Source of the DNA: Podocnemis expansa
Taxonomy: Eukaryota > Chordata > Testudines > Podocnemididae
DNA length: 64,000 nt
Direction: 5' to 3'
Assembly (NCBI GenBank): GCA_007922195.1
Contig: ML682116.1
Coordinates: 2,676,543-2,740,542 of the forward strand
The notes beneath the pieces are model-generated. The model saw only the letters and a list, made by a program, of their open reading frames with translations, did not search any database and was not told the DNA's origin. A program made the translations under genes and the position numbers. Numbering within the stretch: position 1 is the stretch's first letter; every line of letters begins with the position of its first letter. Positions 27,301 to 39,300 of the stretch are shown piece by piece.

Positions 27301-30300
27301 AGATGTGTATGGTTTTATGTGTCATAATGTTGTCTCTTTCAGATACACGTATGACCAACGCTACGGCAAAGCCCTTGAAATTTACCTAACACTGAGACAT
27401 AAAGATGTTTTCCAGTTGATTCATAAACACAATCTGTTCAGTTCTATCAGAGACAAAATTGTAATGCTCATGGATTTTGATTCAGAGGTATGATGATTTT
27501 TAATGATACTTCAGCTCATTCTGAGCCATAAATATTTGAGGAAATGAGTGCCTGTTAAAGAGAATGCCATACCAATAAAATGTTGTTCCATGGCTAAACA
27601 CATTTGGAGGTGATATAAAGTCATTTACTATGTTTTAATGGTCTGGAGTCAGGAAAACAAAAATATCAGAGGGTACCATGGCAAAATCCCTCTCTCAAAA
27701 TGCCATCGTGGATATGGGCTTGTGTATTCTGCTTCTTCAGCCACAGAACTCCTCCTGAGTATCATCCAAAACAGAAGAAGCAGAATATTGAAGTTGAGAT
27801 CCACCAACAGGCTTCGATTGCTGTAAGACTCTTGCTGTGTTTCCAGTCAGATGAGGAAAGTTAACGAGCCAGCTAGTAGTAAACATTTGGGGAAGAAGAT
27901 TTAATCTCACATACATTTTGGGTAGTCTCACCACTTTTCTTTGTCTGCATCTGACTAATGTGCTTGCAGAAGTACAAGGTGAGCAACTTTAATACAAAAT
28001 AAAGATATTTGCATATTGTGCAGAATTCAGTATTCTTTCCTCCAAAATGTTGATACGGCAGTGCTGAGGCAGAAACAGGAGCCTTGGTATGCTTGCTGTA
28101 CATGTGTTCAAGTATAGTGGATCTGCAATTCCATCTGCAGAGATAACAGGTTATGTATGAAGATCAGGATTTTGACATGGGGTTGTTTTGTTTTGGGGGG
28201 AAACAAAACAGGCCGTTTCGCCGCACCCCTGGTGTGTTCATGTCTGCTTATCTACTGATCTATGTGAAGCAATCCTGGAGCCTACCTGTGAGGCATGCTG
28301 GAATCTGGATCTTTTATACATACCTTATCTATAGCCGATCTGCTGCTTTGTAGTATTATTACAGTGGTTCTGCTGTGTTGTGCTGTATTCTTTTGGGGCC
28401 CATGATTTAATGGGCTTACTCAACATGCATCATATATATATGGCACAATATCGACTTTTGTTCAAAGAAGAGCTTATGAAAAATATTCTGCAGAATGTTT
28501 GATAAATTGCAGTTTGATGTAAATTAATTTCTCCCACTGACTTTTTGAAGACTTCCATGCAATTAAATGCAAATAAAGGCATGCGTTTGTAATATTCAGT
28601 TGATCACAAGAGTAGGAGTCTATCTGGATGTCATATGCTGCTTTTGCAAACCTGTTCTTAGTTGTGTTCTTCTCTTTTCTTTGTTTCAGAAAGCAGTGGA
28701 CATGCTTTTGGATAATGAGGATAAAATTTCAGTGAGTATAAATGCTGAATTGTGTTGTCGTCAGCTGACTACATGCACTATACCTTTCTTCCTTTCAGTC
28801 CCATAGATGATGCAACTGTCTCTGGGTTACTAAACCCCATGTTTGTTAATTAATTTATTTATTTTTTAGATCGACAAAGTTGTAGAAGAATTAGAAAACA
28901 GGCCCGAGTTACAACATGTGGTAAATATTAATGTTTGCTATTAGTTTATTTTTGAGCTGAGTAAACTCTCTACTGGAACTCCTTTCCTATACATAAATGT
29001 GTTTCCCATAAATACACTCAGCTGTAGATATGCAAATTCGTCTCCTGGCAAAGTAGTAACTGTTGCTCACATTTGAGTATGCCAAGGACTGTAGGATTCA
29101 GGAGACAAGGCAGGACAAGTTGGTGTCTGTGTTCCTTCCTACCATCGTCCAAGGTAGCAAAATGATACTCTGGTGTGTGTGCTGCTTTCTTCATAGCAGA
29201 GTGCCAGTGTTGCATGTAATGGACCATATCCTCCCAGACCATTAAGTCAAGCATGGCAGACTGCACGTGCCACTTGATGCAATCCTTTTAGCAGAGGTTG
29301 AGATGGTCAACCTTCCTCCTGCTTTTTTTAAATTTACAAAACAGAAGTCTCTTAGACCGTTGATTATTGTCCATATGTATAATGTGGCCAGTTCAGTTTG
29401 TTTCTGTGCTTTTGTCTTCCATGCTTAGCATGACTCCCAACCATAGTATTTCATTGGGGGTGATTTTGTCAGACTATTTAATTCCCATTATGCGGTGTAG
29501 GTGGTAATGGTGTTGAAGACAATTAACTTTTCGATATGGCAACGAAAAAGGGGGCAAGTCTCTGATGCATATAGAAGACAAGAAAATAGCAACAGCTCAG
29601 TAAACTTGGGATTTTGGGAGCATTTTAACACCCGCCCTCCCCCGTCCATAGTCTTTTTGTAGACGGCCAAAAGCTGAGGTGGCTGACTTTAAACATACTG
29701 AAAGTTCTTTGTCAGTGCTGAAGTTGTTGGTAACTGTGCTATGTAGGTATTGAAAGGACTTGACACTATTTAATTGGCAGCTGCTCAGTTTTATGCCTGG
29801 TGGTGATGGAAATGATGGGTTTCTGCCAGGAGATGGTTGATACAAGATTTCTGTTTTCTGTACCTTAATACAGAGGCCAAAAAAGTCATATAGCACAGGC
29901 AAAGGAATCCATCAAATGTGCAGGAAAGGGTAACAAATGCTGAGTCATCGGCATATTGTAGATCTTTTACTTCACTTTCCTAGCATTTGCTTTTTGGCCT
30001 TAAATTGGTGGAGGTTTAGAAGTCTCCCATCCAGTCATGCTGTTAGAGTGACACAGAATAGAGTAGTGGTGATGAGTGGCAACTAGCTGATTTCTGAATT
30101 GAAAAAAACTCTCTGCTAGAGCTCCCTCTTGGCATACCTTTATAAAATACACTGTGCTCTTGATGTGCAGATTTTATCTCCTGCTGAAGTATCAGGGAAT
30201 AAAGGTACACAACACTGAAGTCTTTTTTATCCAGAGATCAGCTACATGAGTGAATGAGACACAGACAGGCTCCTCTTGCCTTTCTACCTTAACTTTGACC

Positions 30301-33300
30301 TAAAAAAATGTAGAACAGTAAAATGGTGGTTTTAGATGTATTCTTCTGCTCTCTTGCTGACATATTGAAGACCGTCGCCTATGGTTCTGCACGGTAAAGC
30401 ACTTCCATTTTGCTGTCAGTTGCCTTTTCCCTTGCATCCATTCTCCCCTTACAGTAAAAGCATTGCCCAGTGTGGAGCTTCTTTTCCAAAGAATATAATG
30501 AAATATGGGTGTGAGCTGATGCAGTCCTCTGCTTGATAGAAAGAGGTGAACCATTTAGACTTCCAGGGGAGTAACTGCCCTAAAGTGTATGCCCCTTTAA
30601 TTCATTCAGAACTACACCATCACCTTCAAACTGTATTCAGGAGGCAGGGGGGAGAAGAGCTCGGATTTTGTCCACTTTTAGCAACCATTGCTACTGTAGA
30701 TAGGAATCAAAGCTTCAACATAAGTGAGTCTACTGAGTTGTGTAATGGAGACCTAATTATATCAAACGTGTGCATTTAGTTGCAGTTTGGTGTCAAGGAT
30801 CCTTAAAGCAAAGAGGATTAACTGCATGCCCAGTAGCTAAGAAGGTGCATTAGTTTCAAAGTGTTGTCTGCCTTCCTTTGAATAAAAATAACCCTTAAAA
30901 TAATCTTTTTATGATTTCTGTTTTCCAGAGGGGAGAAGCTTCACATGTTCTATCTGCAGTTAATTAACAGTATAAAATATTTTGTTTAATGCTTTTATGT
31001 ACACATACATGCTGTGTTTTCCTTTGAGCTTGCAAAAATTGACCTGTTGTCATCGAATCAATCTAATGTAATGTAGGAAAAATCTAAAGTAGTTTTCTAA
31101 TAAGATTTGCATTTTATCCTGACAAGCACTTTTTGGTTCAGTCTCAAGGAAGGTACTAATGAAGTTGGTTTATGGGAAAGGTTTCACAGTACAGACATTA
31201 TTTTATAAATGTTTGGGCTCTGATACTTTTTGTTCCTACAGTATTTGCATAAGCTTTTCAAAAGAGACCATCATAAAGGACAGAGGTACCATGAGAAACA
31301 GATCAGTCTTTATGCTGAATATGATCGTCCAAACCTGCTGCCATTTCTCAGAGACAGCACACATTGTCCATTAGAAAAGGTAAGTCAGAGATATCAGAGA
31401 CATCTTTTTTGACTTGTTGCAGCAGGGTAGCCGTGTTAGTCTAGTTCAACAAAACAAGCAAGGAGTCCTGTGGCACTTTTAAAGGCTAACGAATTTACTG
31501 CATGAATTTTCATGGATGGAATCTGACCCAGTTATCTTCTATCCACACAACCTCACGCAATAAATAAATGTGTTAGTCTTTAAAAGTGGCACAGGACTGC
31601 TTGTTTGTGTTCTTGACTTGGTATGTCAGCAGCTTGTGGCATTGCAAACTTGTTAATGTGTGTACCACTGCCCTCCCCTGGATCAGAACAGAACTGCTAA
31701 ACATAATGAAAGCTAACAGTTTCTGCATTACTCGAGAAGCAGAGGTTTGTGGGTTTCTTGAAGTAAAGGGTCCTGAGTTCTGTTTTTCATGCTTCGTATG
31801 TAAAGTTATTTATTCACCATTCTATTCTGTATGTTGCTGTTATGTAGTCTTAGCTAGTAATAAAAAATCAAGAATTATATTGCAAAGATTAGGGCTTGAA
31901 AGCAGGTCAAATATGGCTGTGATTTTAGTAATTTGTGTGCATTTAGTTAGTTCTTATAAATATGTTAAATTTTAGATCTGTTTTACATCCATTTGAGCGA
32001 GGGAATGGAATTAATAAACAAAAAGTTCATTTCAGTGTTTAAATTGAGATTGTCTGTCTGATTTCCATCTTCCCACCCTACACACACTCACCCAGTCCTG
32101 GATTTTACTTTCTAAATGAAGACTGGTGCCGGCAGATATTTATTTTGATATTGGTGGCAGGACTTAGGGAAGGCAGAGAGCAAACTGGCAGTCTCAACCA
32201 AAGGTTCCACCTGAGTTTCGTGACTGTCATTGAGGACGGACAGTGGGGAACTGCATTTGCCTTGAGCTGTCATTCTCAGCATACCTGAAAGGCACACAAT
32301 CCATCTTGTGATCTAGGAAATTCCACAGTCCTTCAATCACAGAGAATTGTGGAAGTTGTCACAAGAAGAAACTATGGGACAGACTACAGAGATCCTGGTA
32401 ACTTTTAAGTAACTAGACAAAGCCACTGATTAGGTGGGAGAGGCTGAAACAAAACCAGATATTCAAACCCATCAACCTGTGCTTTAACTTCTTGACCATT
32501 TTTCCATTATAATTCCCTGTTCTTACTCCTTTCCACTTCCCCGATGAGAGCCCTCTCACAAAAAATCGTGACCCTGTAACACCTCCCATTGATTTCAATG
32601 GTGTCAGGATTTCACCCTTTATGTTTGTCCCAGGTCACCCAGCCATAAAGCAGGCCTCAACTATGAGGACCATATAGCAAGTGTGAAAAGTCAGCAGAGG
32701 TTGGAGAGGTGATAGGTGCTTGTGTAAGACAAAGCCCTGAATATAAGAACTATTCCTCTAGTCAGGGCATCTTACCCTCAATGTATGTAGATGAAATGAT
32801 TACATTATCTGTACATTTTTGAACAAAATATTTCATAATAAGTTCTCCTGGCTTTTAACTGATGTTGTAAATACATCAAGGAGTTGTGTGGCACCTTAAG
32901 ACTAACAGATTTATTTTTTGCATGAGCTTTCGTGGGAGAAGATCCCAGTTCCTCAGATGCTTCAAAGATGGGTGAACTTACAGAAAGGAATGAAACTAAA
33001 TGCAAGGGGGTGTAAAACATAGGATCAGGTCATACAGTAACAGCAAATCAGAGCAGTTTTCAGGTTCAAACCATGGGAAGCCTGAAGTCAAATTACCCTT
33101 TGTAATGGGAAAAGAACCCATAGTCTCGATTGAGTCCTGCTTTCACAGAATTTAGCTTGCATATTAATTCGAGTTCAGCTGTTTCTCTTTGAAGTCTTGA
33201 TGTCCCAGCTACATCTCTAATGACAGTCGTTAACAAATCAGTCATCGAGTGATTAGGAAGATGGAAGTGCTCAGCAACTGGTTTCTTTGTTCTTTGATTT

Positions 33301-36300
33301 CTGATATCAGCTCTGTGCTCATTCAGCCTCTTACGCAGCGATCTTCCTGTTTGTCCAATATATAAGGTGTTGGGGCATTTCTTGCACATGATGGCATAGA
33401 CCACATTAGTAGATGAGCAGGTAAATGAACCTTTGATGGAGTAGCAGGCTTGATTAGGACCTATGATGGTGTCTGTTGTGCAGATATGTGGGCAGACTTG
33501 GCAGCGTGGTTAGTTGCAGGGGTGTGTGCCTGCTTCAGAGTTTCTGTTGTTAGATCTGTAGTTGCTGGTGCGAATCTGTTTAAGATTAGGGGGCTGCCTA
33601 TAAGCAAGGAGTGGTCTGTCTCCTAATGCTTGAGAGAGAGAGGGATCATCTTTTAGAATAGGCTGTAGGTCCTTAATGATCTGTTGCAGAGGTCTGACTT
33701 GGGGGCTTTGCTTTTTTGCATATTCCCAACTGACAGCCCTCTTTCTTTCCTCCACAACAGACTTTGGGAGGTGTTGTCTTAGCGTAGGAAAGTTGTTGAT
33801 GATGTTGAGAGACACTCTCATGTAGCAATTTTTGTGTAACATTTGTCAAGCTAAAAGACTAATCAGTACACTCTCAATTGTCTCTCTTCTGCTGCCTTTC
33901 TAAAGTTCTTGAAGTTCCGTAATATAAATTGAATTAAATATTTAAAAAAAAAAAAAGGAGGTCTGTTCTTCTAGGTCTGGCACAGCCTTATGAATTACTG
34001 CAAGAGTCATGGCTGTCTCTGAAAAGTTGTGTGTAACAGCTGTTGTATTCTTCAGTGCCTGGACATGAGCTTCCATTTGTGTACACATAAATCATTTTCA
34101 CTTGAGATTTTGTATACCACCACTTACAAATACAAAAGATAGCATTTACATTGATAGAAAATACAAGCCCCATTGGTGCTTTGAGTTTTTTTTAAATGAC
34201 CTTTTGTTCATATATATCCTATCTTCTGCGTATACTCAGTGATACTGCAAAATCTGTGTGCGCAAATTTTCCAAGCGTATAACTGAAACCATTTTGCTGT
34301 GCTCCATGGTTGCAGGTGGAGCATGCTATTGTAGAATGGCCAGTGCAATGGTGGATTTTAAGTATGAGGAAAGAACACTGTATTAGATTCAAAGCCCCTT
34401 AAAATCCACTGATTTTCTTTACAGTTACTAAGTACATTTTCAGCAAGAAAGTAGAAAGGGAAAAGAGAAAAACTGTCAAGGCAGTTTACAATAACATTGT
34501 TGAATTTATCATCACTTTAGTCCTTCATACTTCTGAGAAATAATTGAGAGAAACAAAAATTTACAATTTACTAAAGTTTTCAGTTCCAATTAAGCAGACA
34601 TCCTATATAAATTCCATAGACCCATATTATGGATGTATAAATCCACTCTCTCATTATCAATCAATCATAAATTGGCATAGAAGAAATTGTTCTCTTATTT
34701 AAAATCTTTCTGAGAGGGAAAATTCAAATGCAATTTCACAGCTGTCATTGTCATTGAAACAGGAAAGGAATTATTTATGTTCTCTGCTTCCCTCTAGAGG
34801 GAACGTTATATTGTATAAACACGCAAGAATCAGTAATATTGAAGACCTGGCTCTTTTTACCTTATACTTCATTTCACAGTGGAAAAAGACTGTTCTGCTA
34901 TAGTTATAATCTTACTCACTTGTTTGTTTGGGATTTTTTCAGGAGATAGTGTGAAAAGCTTCCTGGTCTGACTTTTGTGTGCAACAGAAGGGCCTTTCTC
35001 TCTGTTCTGTGTTTCAGCCTATACAGAGCTTTGTTGGGGGTGGGTGACGGGACTTAATCCACACTTGTGTTTCCCTGACTTATCATTCTCCTTTTGATCT
35101 CCATGAATCCAATTACCTTCTATATACATTGGTGCTGCTCTGTTGACATCAGCATTGCTACACCAAGGGGCGCCAGCAACAGTGTTACATTTCATTCCCT
35201 AAATGTATGGCTGTCTGAATGAATTCCTACCAATGTGTCTTCTAACAACCTTTGCCCTACTTCACTTGGGTGGGTGGAAGGAAATCCTCATTTTGAAAAA
35301 CATGACTCTTTTATTATAGTTTAGTCTATTGATACAGATCACTTGACATGTTTCCTCTTGCCGTCTTCCCCATCCTTGTTCCTTTTACTATATGTAATTT
35401 CTTTAGAGTACCTGCAAATGTTGATCTCTTCATTCTGACTGCTGACTAGTTACAGGGTGACTTTATCTAGTTCAGAATGTGGAAGAGGAGGAGCTACTTT
35501 ATCTGTTCGTTGTCCAAGAGGAGGACTTAATGTGAGTGTCCTCTGGCCAGAATCTTTCTTCCCAGGGCCAGTATTTCCAAAACTTGGAACCTTGGTGGTC
35601 TGTGAAGAGTTTGCTCTGATGGTGCAGCACTTCCTATTTGTGTCCATCTAATAAATCACATAAAAAGCAGCTAAGATACTGTATTGTTTTTGCATGTAAG
35701 CTATTATTGTAGTTGCCTTTAGAATGTTACATGACTGGAATGAAAGGGGAGAAGGTCTATCCCTTTACTAATATGTGCTCCACTCTACAAAAGAAATGTC
35801 AGAATCCCTCCTGTAGTCTGTTTCATAGGATCCTTGCTTGCCCAAGGAATGTAAATATTCAGTCTGAGTCCTTGGTATAACCCAGAATATGGCATTAAAA
35901 ACCCTACCCTTTCCACTTTCAGAATGACAACAAATAAGGGGAAATATGTGCCAAGAAGTCTCTCTTTATTAACTCTGAAGGCTCTGGAAAAGTATATTAA
36001 GGGAGCTGTATGGGTCTTTGTAACATTTATTGATTGTAATATTATGGCATGGTTCCCCAGAGTCTCTTTTTCCTCTTCCCTGAAATTTAAGGCTCTTGAG
36101 ATCTGCCAACAGAGGAACTTTGTTGAAGAGACGGTCTATCTTCTGAGTAAGTAACTTTCATTGTAATAAATTCCAACAAAATTTTAATCTTGTCATAAAG
36201 CTTATACTGTGAAAATCTGCACATTGCATTCGGTCCTGTCATTTAACACTCATTCTCCCAGAAACAAAATTGAATGTGTAGTCACTAATGCCATCTTACA

Positions 36301-39300
36301 TATCTATCCCCCACAAGGGGATAGGCAGTTTTGGATTTAGTCCTAAATGGAGCACAGGATTCGGTCCAAGAAGTGAATATAGCTGAACACTTAACTAATG
36401 GTAACTATGATGTAGTTACATGTAACTTTCTTACAAGGAAGTAAATATCAAAGAAACCCACTACATAAGCATTTAACTCAGAGATGTAAAATATGTGGCC
36501 TGCAGGCCCATGACTGCTCTCCACAGGACCACACTCTCTCCCTATCAGAGACAGGGAGAATGTGGTCTTTCATACTAGTGCTCTGTGATGCCATGAGAAT
36601 GTGGGGTCTCGTGCTGTTGTGGGGTGCTGGATATGCAAGTCTGCACTCTGCAAGGCCACTCCCTAACAGAGAGTGAAAGAGCGTCGTATCACGGAGCTCA
36701 GTCTTGCATACACAGTGCTTCACGATGCGATAAGAATGCCCTAGTATTTCGATTTATGGTATATGTGGCCCATTTGAAGTGCTTTTAAGTCAAATCCGAC
36801 CCACCATGGCAAGTGAGTTTGACATCCCTGATTTAACTTCACAAAAATGAAGAAGCTAGTTAAACAGAAATTGGAAAAAAAGTGACTGCAGAATTCATGG
36901 AAACTATTTAAAAACAAAGAAAGAGGTTCAGACTAATTATATGCCCCAAATCTTTTAAAATAAAGAAAAAAGAGGACCAGAAAAAAGTGCCATCATAGGT
37001 AAACAGAATACAAGAGGAGGTTAGAGACAAATAGGCATCTAATATAATTCATGTTGGAAAACAGAAACCCAACCGTACTTACAAAATGATAGGATGTAAA
37101 TTAGCCATTACTGCACAAGAACGAGATCTTGGAATCGTCATGTATGTTTCTCTGAAAACATCTGCTCAATGTGCAACAGTAATTAAAAAAATCTAACACA
37201 ATGCAAGGTGTCATTAGGAAAGGCATAGATAAGAAAGAAAATATCCTAATGCTACCATATAAATCCCTGGTAGGCCCCCACAGTTTGAATACTATGTAAA
37301 TTTCTAGTCATCGCATCTCAAAATAGATTGGTAGCACTGGAACAAGTACAGAAAAGATCAACAAAATTGGTCAGAGGTATGGAACAACTTCCACAAGAGA
37401 AGAAAATAAAAAGACAGGGACTGTTAATTTCGGAAAAGAAACAACAAAGGGTGGATATGGTAGAAGTCTATAAAATCATGATTGGTGTGGCATAAGTAAG
37501 GAAGTGTTGTTCACTCCTTTGCATAACACAGGAACCAGGAAATTAATAGGCAGCAGGTTTAAAACAAACATGGAATTAACTTCTTCACACAATATGCAGT
37601 CAACCTGTGGAATTCATTTCCAGAGGGTATTGTGAAAGTAAAAACCATAACAAGGTTCAAAAAAGAATTAGATAAGTTCATGGAGGATAGGTCCATCAAT
37701 GGCTATTAACCATGACGGTCAGGAAAGCAGTCAAATACTTTGAGTTAAAGATATACAGTGAGCATCCAATTTTCAGAAGGGCTGAGCGCCAAGAACGCCT
37801 AAACCTCTGCTCACCAGAAACTGGGACTAGATGACAGATCATTTAATAGTCACCCTGTTCTGACCATTCCTTCTGAAGCATCTGGCACCTACCACTGTCA
37901 ATGGACAGGTTCCTGAGCTAGCAGACTGTCTAACTGAACCACTTCAGCCATATTTATGTTTTTATGATTTTTAAAAAAGCACACTATTCTTTACTGTGTG
38001 TCTGTATATCATGTACAAATATATATATATAAAATAAGAGAAGATCCAGAAGAGAAGTTGTCTGATTTCAAACTCTTCCTGGTTTTGCTTGCTGTCTTAG
38101 AACTCCAGAGTCGACCAGTCCTGCAAGAAAATAGTGGGGCTTTGGGTTTTTGTTTTTCTTTATATGTTATTTTAAAGTACTCTATCATACAGTGGTATTC
38201 TCACAGCAGCATAGGGAACCCTATTTTTGATGGGAGGAATTGTAAGACTCCAGAGCTGTGTGTATTTGTGTTAAAGATGTGGTGGGCAGAACAGAAGAGG
38301 ACATTTACCTAAGGGGCTCTCATTTAATATGAAAAATGTTTTGTATATATATTGGAGGTGGGGAGGGATTCTTTTGTTTTCAGAAAAGAGTGAATATGTT
38401 TTTCAGCACAACAAATAGTTAATCCAAGTATTTTTATAGCCATTTCAATTTAGTAGTAGTAGTAGTAATAGTAGTAGTTAGTGTATCTGAATTTCTTAAT
38501 TTCTGGCTTTTTTCCCCAAAATGGAGCAATGGAAAAAGGTAGAGAGAAGATCAGCATTCACAGGCCTTTCAAAATTTTTAGAGAGACTGGGTCTAGTTTT
38601 CAGAGAGCACCCTGAGTTCCATGTGAAATTGGAGGGGCAGGGGAGATACGGATGTTCATAATCTTTGGAAGATCAGGCCCATTTAGAGATGTTTGGGGTG
38701 GGAGGAGAGTGTGTGCATGCAAAGCACTAAAGCATGTGCCACAGTTCTATTGACTGTAGTCGAATTTGAGCAGTGGTTTGTAATTAATTAAGTAGTTTAT
38801 CCCAGGGTGCTTTCTACACATTTTTCTTTTACATTTTTATAATTCCTGCATTTCCTTTCTCCTTCCAGGCAGAATGGGTAATAGCCGTAGTGCCCTCAAG
38901 ATGATCATGGAAGAATTGCATGATGTAGATAAGGCTATTGAATTTGCCAAGGAACAAGATGATGGAGAACTATGGGAGGACCTCATTTTATATTCCATCG
39001 ACAAACCACGTAAGCAGAATAAACTCTAGGCACTTTTGAATGTGTGCTTGGTAAAATTTAGTCAGATGGGGAGTAGAATTAACCCTTTGCATGGCAAAAA
39101 GAATACATTGAGATTCTTTTTGAAGCCATACCAGGTTGCCTAGTGCAATGGATTGTACTGCTGTATAATTGCTTTTAATATTATCATACGAAGAAAAAAA
39201 AATCCTGGAGTTTTGCCATATCTGGTGGTGAGAAAGGGCACCTGAAGTTATCCTACAGCTGTTAATAAGCATTTTTGAGGTCTACAGAACAAAGGTAGAT

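Larger units (their letters stand above)
31380..36091 (+). other. VPS41: VPS41 intron
   Basis: A 4.7 kb intron with a PLE foldback (31417-31612) and a 5'-truncated PLE (about 32873-33845). The stretches 31621-32870 and 33850-36091 show nothing I can identify. Confidence 0.85.
36147..38868 (+). other. VPS41: VPS41 intron
   Basis: A 2.7 kb intron with a hAT MITE (36479-36830), an L3/CR1 3' fragment (about 37020-37975) and an (AGT)n tract (38451-38481). Nothing else was recognised. Confidence 0.85.

Noticed and set aside
33093..33404. A possible host gene with a GIY-YIG domain
   Set aside because: The frame continues upstream into PLE sequence and downstream into the PLE 3' UTR and terminal repeat, so it is retroelement-derived.
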